A stretch of DNA of 64,000 bases from Agaricus subrufescens (Eukaryota; Basidiomycota; Agaricomycetes; Agaricales; Agaricaceae). The DNA lies in contig CM057063.1 of the NCBI GenBank assembly GCA_029945375.1, forward strand, positions 682,001 through 746,000, given 5' to 3'. Made by a program: the position numbers and the translations under genes. Of this stretch, positions 58,541-64,000 are shown in pieces (the stretch's first letter is position 1; every line of letters starts with the position of its first letter). The notes beneath the pieces were generated by a model. It was given only the letters and a program-made list of their open reading frames with translations, had not been told where the DNA came from and ran no database searches.

Positions 58541-61494
58541 CTTGCTTGCTGCCACGATGTCCCCAGATTCATCGGCTTTTTACAAGCGGTGCAGCAGCCA
58601 ACGTTCAAACCTCGAGGAATACAACCTCACGTTTGTTTCGTAAATGCCTCAAATCATTGGCCTCACCCGCGGAACTACGTGACATCCGCTGTGATGTCCC
58701 TTGAACGCCAGCACTACAAATCCCTGGTAGAGATGGATGGAAAACTCGTACCCCACCCCCTTGACGACACCTCAACCGTTTTCAATGGCAAATCACGAGT
58801 CAACCTTTAGTCTTACCCAGACCGTCTTTCCTAAGGACTCGTCCTCAGTGACCGCGAATTCCATTGATGAAGCCCAACTCTCTGGGCGCACGTTCGACGT
58901 ATTTTTGTCTTCTGTTGTCGACCAGAAAATCGGTCTTGCACCAACTTATGACAAACAACAGAGGCTCAAATCGATAGCGCTTGCGTCCTCGAGTCGAGTT
59001 TTGATCATTATGTTTTCCATGAAGAAACAGACACTCACTCCAAACCGCAAACTTTTAGCGGACAGGATCCTGATGAACAATTCCTTGAAGAAATATGCGT
59101 TCCACATGGACAAACTTGCAACTAGTCTTTTCACCAATCTATCTCTGAGGATAGTGGCAGCGATCGACATCCTTTCGCTGTTTCCCCAGGGCCGACATCT
59201 TGTCAGGACCAAGGTTTTAGCTCTCGGAGGCGAACCCGCAGTTCATAAAGCCAGTGTCGTGAAACTATTCCTTGGAGAGGAATTATACACAGCGGATCCT
59301 CTCACGGTCGCGACACAGGCATGGGTGGCTTGCAAGGCTGCTCTTCTTCGTGCTGCGTCGGCCCCTCAACTTACGATCAACACGAACACGTTCTCAAATG
59401 AGGTATGATCTACTTTGCCATACGATCGCATATTATTCATCTAGTACACGCAGGCACTCTGTTTCTTAGGAAAGACTATATGTGATGCTGAACAGCTGAA
59501 GAACCTTAAGCCGATTGTTGTCGAGAATGAAATCGACAATAAATATAAAATTAAGAACGGGGAGTTAACCGTCCAGTCTACTCGTTACAAAACGAAGATC
59601 ATGCGCCCTGGATCGAATCAAGTATGGTCCACGTGTCGTTAGTGATTTGCGCTGTCACTCACCCACTCAAACCTCGTTCATAGGTTGTACAGGTCAAGAC
59701 GACTTGTAACGGCAAAGCTACTACCACCAATGCACAACGGTGCCACCTTAATGGGAAGACGGCTCGACTCGCAGTATCCGGTGCCTCTCAGGCCCAGAAA
59801 GTCTCGATCCGCACAATTGGGCGAGAGGACCCTACAGCTGCGGAAGCATTTCGCACCGAAATCATCTTACAAATTCTTCACGACAAGACTGCGTTTCTTA
59901 CATTTCCCTTTGTGCGGGACATCTGGTTTTCGAAGCGTGCCAAGGCAAAAGATTCTAGTGTCCCTTCCGATTCTACTATTACCATCGCCTTTGACAGTCG
60001 ACCATTGAATGAATCTCAAAAGTCGGCTGTCAAAGCGATACTTTCCGACAGCCCTTCAGAGCGTCTGGTTCTCATACAAGGCCCTCCTGGCACCGGTAAA
60101 ACTACTGTTATTGCAGCGGCCGTAATAAGCGCTATTGCCTCCGGGAGTGAACAATGCTTGTGGCTAGTTGCACAGTCAAACGTAGCCGTCAAAAATATCG
60201 CAGAGAAGCTCGCAGACCTGGAGTTCCTTAACTTCAAGCTACTTGTATCGAAAGATTTTCACTTTGATTGGTACCTTTGTCTGCCCCGTATCACCTGTTC
60301 GCCGCGACTAATTGGGCTGATAGGCATGAGCATCTTTACGCTGAAATCGAACCAAATGTGATCCGCTCAGACGATTTTGTTGATACGCGCATAGCTGCCG
60401 AAAGGCTCTTGAAGGGGTCACGGGTCATTTTGTGCACCCTGAGTATGCTCTCCAACGACCGTATCGCTGCGTTCAGCGGGGTTGTCCCTCCCTCGCTCTT
60501 CATCTTCGATGAGGCTAGTCAGATCGAAGTTGGAGATTACATTCCGGTGCTCTACCGATACCAAAAGACTACTAAAAAGTTGGTGTTTATTGGTGATGAC
60601 AAGCAACGTATGCACGTTCTTGGCTTAATGCTCTATCTTTTGCTTACACAACTCCATAGTTCCGCCTTACGGGCAAAGTGATATTAGCTCGCTCCAGAGT
60701 GTCTTTGAGCTGCGTCACTTGCGACAGCGGGCACTTTTCCTTAACACGCAATGTATGTTTTTTCTTTTGTATCCTTTGGAGTTTGTAATGAGCTGCGTTA
60801 ATTTTTAGATCGTATGCCAGTTCCCATTGGAAACTTCATTTCCAAAACTTTTTACCAAGGCCGTTTGGAGTCCTGCCATTCTATTCAAACAAAGACTTGT
60901 TGTAGGTTTATCGACGTCAGTAACGGCGTCGAGGCGTCTCGTGGACGCAGTTGGATTGTGAGTTCAATTCATATCACAGGTGGTAGTATTTAAAGATATC
61001 TTACACGTCATTTATCAGAATGATCAACAGGCCAAGGTCGCTCTTGCACTCGCAAGGAGAATGGAAAATCTTAAACTTTCATATCGCATTATTACGCCAT
61101 ATGACGCCCAGCGATCTCTCATCGAGACACAATTGAAGAAGAACAATCTTAAATGGGAGGACAAGGTGTTCAATGTAGATTCTTTTCAAGGTGAGTTTCT
61201 GTGCCCCTTGCGGCTGGAGAGGTATAAATGATTCCGGGATCAGGTAACGAGGATGCGTATATCATAATCTCGCTTGTACGCACGAAACGGGTTGGATTCC
61301 TGAGAGACCTTCGTCGACTGAACGTCATGTTGTCAAGGTGTAAAACAGGGATGATCATTTGTACGGATAAGTTTTTCATCACTGACATAGCATCTGGTAC
61401 GCCCGTCGCGGAGCTGGCAAAGGCCATGGGAAATGATGTATGGGTGCCGTGGAAGAATGCTCTTCAATCCAACTATCGTCCATTTGCTGTATAA
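58541..61494 (+). CDS. SF1 UPF1-like RNA/DNA helicase, 5' end uncertain
   Basis: The N-terminal part includes CFVNASNHWPHPRNYVTSAV, then SLERQHYKSLVEMDGK. A 37-nt segment (58799-58835) must be removed as a tiny intron, or else it is a frameshift with a stop (TAG 58808-58810). After it come DEAQLSGRTFDVFLSSVVDQ and a domain containing AFHMDKLATSLF. The helicase core is intact: Walker A LIQGPPGTGKTTV, QSNVAVKNIAEKL (motif Ia), FIFDEASQIE (motif II), FIGDDKQLPPYGQ (motif III), NTQYRMP (motif IV), RIITPYDAQR, VDSFQGNED (motif V) and NVMLSRCKTGM (motif VI). The enzyme should unwind nucleic acid using ATP. It lacks the CH zinc domain of true UPF1. Many basidiomycetes carry multiple copies of such genes. 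Confidence 0.78.
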
Positions 61495-61944
61495 ACGTGA
61501 TACCAAGTACCATTTCTAAATATAGCGCACGATATTTCGTTTCATCTGCCTCGTTGCGTTTGACTGGAACCACCACGACACGATCTCGTCATGAAAGGCA
61601 AACCGCGCAAACTCGCTCAGGCATTGATAGAGGAGAGCGTACCATCATTAGCTCAAAGCGTGAGCTCTTGGGGCCAAAATCCTCATGAATGATGCCATCA
61701 TGAGGGAGTACGGATTTCATATGGACAAATTCGTGACGTCTCTTTCTACCGACCTATTCCTCAAGATAAAGGGTGTAATCGGTATTCTATCATTGTGGCC
61801 TCGCCGTCGATATCTCTTTCGGAACCATTAAGGTCAAATGCTCGAGAGAGCGATCACGCATAACCATTGATATCCACTAAATACTTTTGTCGAGTACACT
61901 AGTACACAAGTTAGTGTCCCATAAGCCAAAGCTGTGCTCATAAA
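61495..61944. other. Spacer with helicase debris
   Basis: This lies between the helicase stop codon and the end of the transporter gene. It contains the decayed helicase fragment listed separately. Nothing else is recognised. Confidence 0.45.
61667..61831 (+). pseudogene. Decayed helicase-gene fragment
   Basis: One frame reads LGAKILMNDAIMREYGFHMD, then KFVTSLSTDLFLKIKG, then GILSLWPRRRYLFRNH and a stop. This aligns with the neighbouring intact helicase (LADRILMNNSLKKYAFHMDK, LATSLFTNLSLRI, DILSLFPQGRHLVR). A further related piece (SKRELL) sits just upstream in a frame shifted by one base. No P-loop or other helicase motif remains, so it is a small relic of a second gene copy. Confidence 0.7.
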
Positions 61945-64000
61945 TCATGTAATTTCCTCGAATTTCTCGCCTTCAACGGATACCACAGATTCCTGTTGGC
62001 TGCCTGGAAGACCCATCTGCGATGTATCATACCCGTTCTCTTCCAAGTACTCGCGGAACTGCAAAAAAAAAAATGGCGTTGAGCAAGCTGTGTTTTCTTT
62101 TGTTAGGAAGAAAACTTTCTTTACCTCTTGATCAAGCTTGCGCATTCCGTCCGCATTAATAGGTCCCAAGAACAGGAGTGCAACAATGGCACTCAAAAAA
62201 GCCAGCCCTATTCACCAGTCTAGACCTTCATCAAAGTAGAACTTCACTGACAATGCCTTACCACTGCCGACCCAAAATGGTCCTGTGTTACCCCTCAATG
62301 ACTTGGGTCCACCAAAAGCTAGATAGACCTAGTAAACCTCGACCACACCCGGTACACGATTGACAAAATATATTTACCATCAATCATAGGAGGGAAAGCT
62401 AAGCGGAATTACACTTCGTCAGCAATTGAGAAAGGAGGAAGAGTGGGGGGAATGCTCGTTAAAGTAATTACTCACCCCAAGTACCAACGAAGGCACCGAC
62501 TTTTGCAGTTGCGGCTGCCACACCATAAAATTGGCCTCGGACAGCAGTAGGACTCGATTTACTTGCGAGGACGATCGTACAATTTCCAGGTCCTTGTTGA
62601 AATTTTGAGAAAGGCGAACAAGGTATGTGAAGTATGTATTCATACCGAACGCTCCAAGAGCTTGGAAGATCCCGTAAACAACCTGTTGAAAAAATGAAGT
62701 TAAGTTATGACGCAGCAGAATTTTCAGATATGACTACGTACAACAAATGCCGCAATGTGATTTGTCAACCTAATTTAGTCGGTCAAACTACCGCGATTCT
62801 TATTTTGGGGCAGATTGTCTTACTGCTTATATAGACCACTCATGAGAAAGCCGGTGACGCCTTGTGCAACCAGTCCAAGGATCTAGAAGCAAGAATCAAG
62901 TTGCCGTACTTTGAACGTGACGAAACCGATCATACTAGGGTGTACTTCGGACCCAGATAGTCAATGACGAAAGCACCAATCAGTGTACCTATCAATATTT
63001 TGAGCGAGAACTTGAATGGTAGAGGAGACCACAACAAACCAGGAATGTTTAACAAGCTAGAAGGAAACGTTTATTACAATCATTGAATGAGTGCTACAGG
63101 AGGTGCTCACTTGATCACAACGTTCCATCCAAAAACAACCGTCAGCGAATCAGCGCCTCCTGTCACGCTGTATAGATTATCAGCTCCTAAAAGCGGGAGG
63201 TGGGGAGCATAAGGAACTGACTTATCAACGATCGTCGAAGAGTAAATCCCGAACTAGCAAGGATAGACTATTGTCAACGGAATCTCCTGGAAACAAAACC
63301 GGAGATCAAGCTAACTGGATATCTATTGAAGTTTCAATTTAGCCATCAGAAGATGAGAACGAGTTCTGATTCACTCACACAATGAAGTCGTAAAGGAACC
63401 TAGCCGACCAAACGTATGTTATTAACCTCAAGTTACAGCCACGACCAACTTATGCGCACCAGATAAATGAAATTGTTGCAAGCGGGCCCCAGTATTTCTT
63501 AATCACCAACGAATAGGGGATTTTCGCATACTTCATTGAGTCCTTCCTGAAACGCTCGGGTTCTTCCATGTTAAGCCGCCAAAAGAACACCAACAGGGCA
63601 GGTACGGCACCAAGGCCCAAAGACAAACGCCAGACGGCGCGAAGATGCTTCTCACCACATCTATTCACCGTTTGGTCCAACCTCAGGCGTGCTACGCAAA
63701 ATATCACTCACATCCAGACCAAGACTAAAGGCACAAAATTAGCAACCACAATGCCAAAACAAATCATATTATCTAGAGAGTAAGATCTATTCAGCGTGTG
63801 TAGATAGCGTCAAGAAAGGTGGTCTCTCACTTGTTGCCAGAGTGAGCCATCTGTGCTGGGCACGTTTGTGAATGCCTTCTTGCTCTGATTGCTCGGATGC
63901 AGAGACAGATCCGCATGGGTAATCTGCGCCTATTCCTATCCCCAAAAGGAAACTGTTTCAAACTATGTTAGTGAGTTGCCCCGACGGGTGTTTATGTATC
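61945..64000 (-). CDS. Major facilitator transporter, GIT1/Pho84-like (3' part; runs off the window)
   Basis: The gene is on the minus strand and its start lies beyond 64000. Visible landmarks from the N-terminal side are GIGIGADYPCGSVSASEQSE, the family motif around the fourth helix, and AVWRLSLGLGAVPALLVFFW then RLNMEEPERFRKDSMKYAKI, the start of the central loop. The C-terminal exon reads GPINADGMRKLDQE, FREYLEENGYDTSQMGLPGS and ends KFEEIT. Many small exons lie between; I did not fix all joins. The GADYPCGSV and RLNMEEPERF blocks fit glycerophosphoinositol/phosphate:H+ symporters of the plasma membrane. Substrate is uncertain between glycerophosphodiesters and phosphate. Confidence 0.82.

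Noticed and set aside
58000..58704. Long plus-strand open frame of 234 codons
   Set aside because: Its first part is antisense to the Pam18-like gene and its later part overlaps the helicase frame; no domain is visible.
1..64000. CRISPR arrays, bacterial operons or ribosome binding sites
   Set aside because: Pervasive spliceosomal introns show a eukaryotic nuclear genome; no direct-repeat arrays were seen.

Overview
The window looks like nuclear DNA from an agaricomycete-type basidiomycete. Almost every gene is cut by many short GT-AG introns of about 45-70 bases. Genes are packed on both strands with divergent promoters. The gene set is typical of a filamentous fungus: Zn2Cys6 regulators, a NACHT NTPase, duplicated GMC oxidoreductases, a GH17 glucanase with a membrane anchor, and a formin-type GTPase-binding protein. 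The species cannot be named from this sequence. Gene models were built by hand by joining open frames at splice sites and comparing paralogues, so exon borders are inferences.

Layout. 1-2.2 kb: no gene seen. 2.2-12.5 kb: two paralogous Zn2Cys6 transcription factor genes, both on the minus strand, flank a plus-strand NACHT NTPase gene (5.9-8.2 kb); the first paralogue has lost the last zinc-binding cysteine. 13.0-15.8 kb: a tandem-PH-domain gene (-) and an acyl-CoA-binding protein gene (+) share a 162-bp divergent promoter. 15.8-25.3 kb: a gene-poor stretch. 25.3-28.5 kb: a kelch-repeat type I membrane protein (-). 28.5-31.7 kb: gene-poor. 31.7-39.9 kb: a J-domain co-chaperone followed by a tandem duplication (period about 3.48 kb) that copied the 3' tail of the J-protein gene and a whole GMC oxidoreductase gene. 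40.2-44.4 kb: a formin-N-terminus-like protein (-) diverging from a membrane-anchored GH17 beta-1,3-glucanase (+). 45.9-47.2 kb: a seven-helix membrane protein. 48.0-50.0 kb: a Sac7/Bag7-like RhoGAP. 51.24 kb: tRNA-Gly(CCC). 51.4-56.6 kb: NOL8-like RRM protein (-) and Sgd1/NOM1-like MIF4G-MA3 protein (+), two nucleolar ribosome-biogenesis genes diverging from a 71-bp gap. 56.6-58.2 kb: an EFM4-like eEF1A methyltransferase and a Pam18/Tim14-like mitochondrial import J protein, both (-). 58.5-61.8 kb: an SF1 UPF1-like helicase and a decayed helicase fragment. 61.9-64.0 kb: the 3' part of a GIT1-like major facilitator transporter that runs off the window.

Shared themes. Rho/polarity and wall functions cluster at 40-50 kb (formin-like GTPase-binding protein, GH17 glucanase, RhoGAP), and ribosome biogenesis/translation functions at 51-57.5 kb. 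The most interesting signals are the decayed DNA-binding domain in one transcription factor copy, a 4-nt microexon kept in both GMC copies, promoter and splice-site divergence between those copies, several GC-AG introns, and helicase-gene debris.
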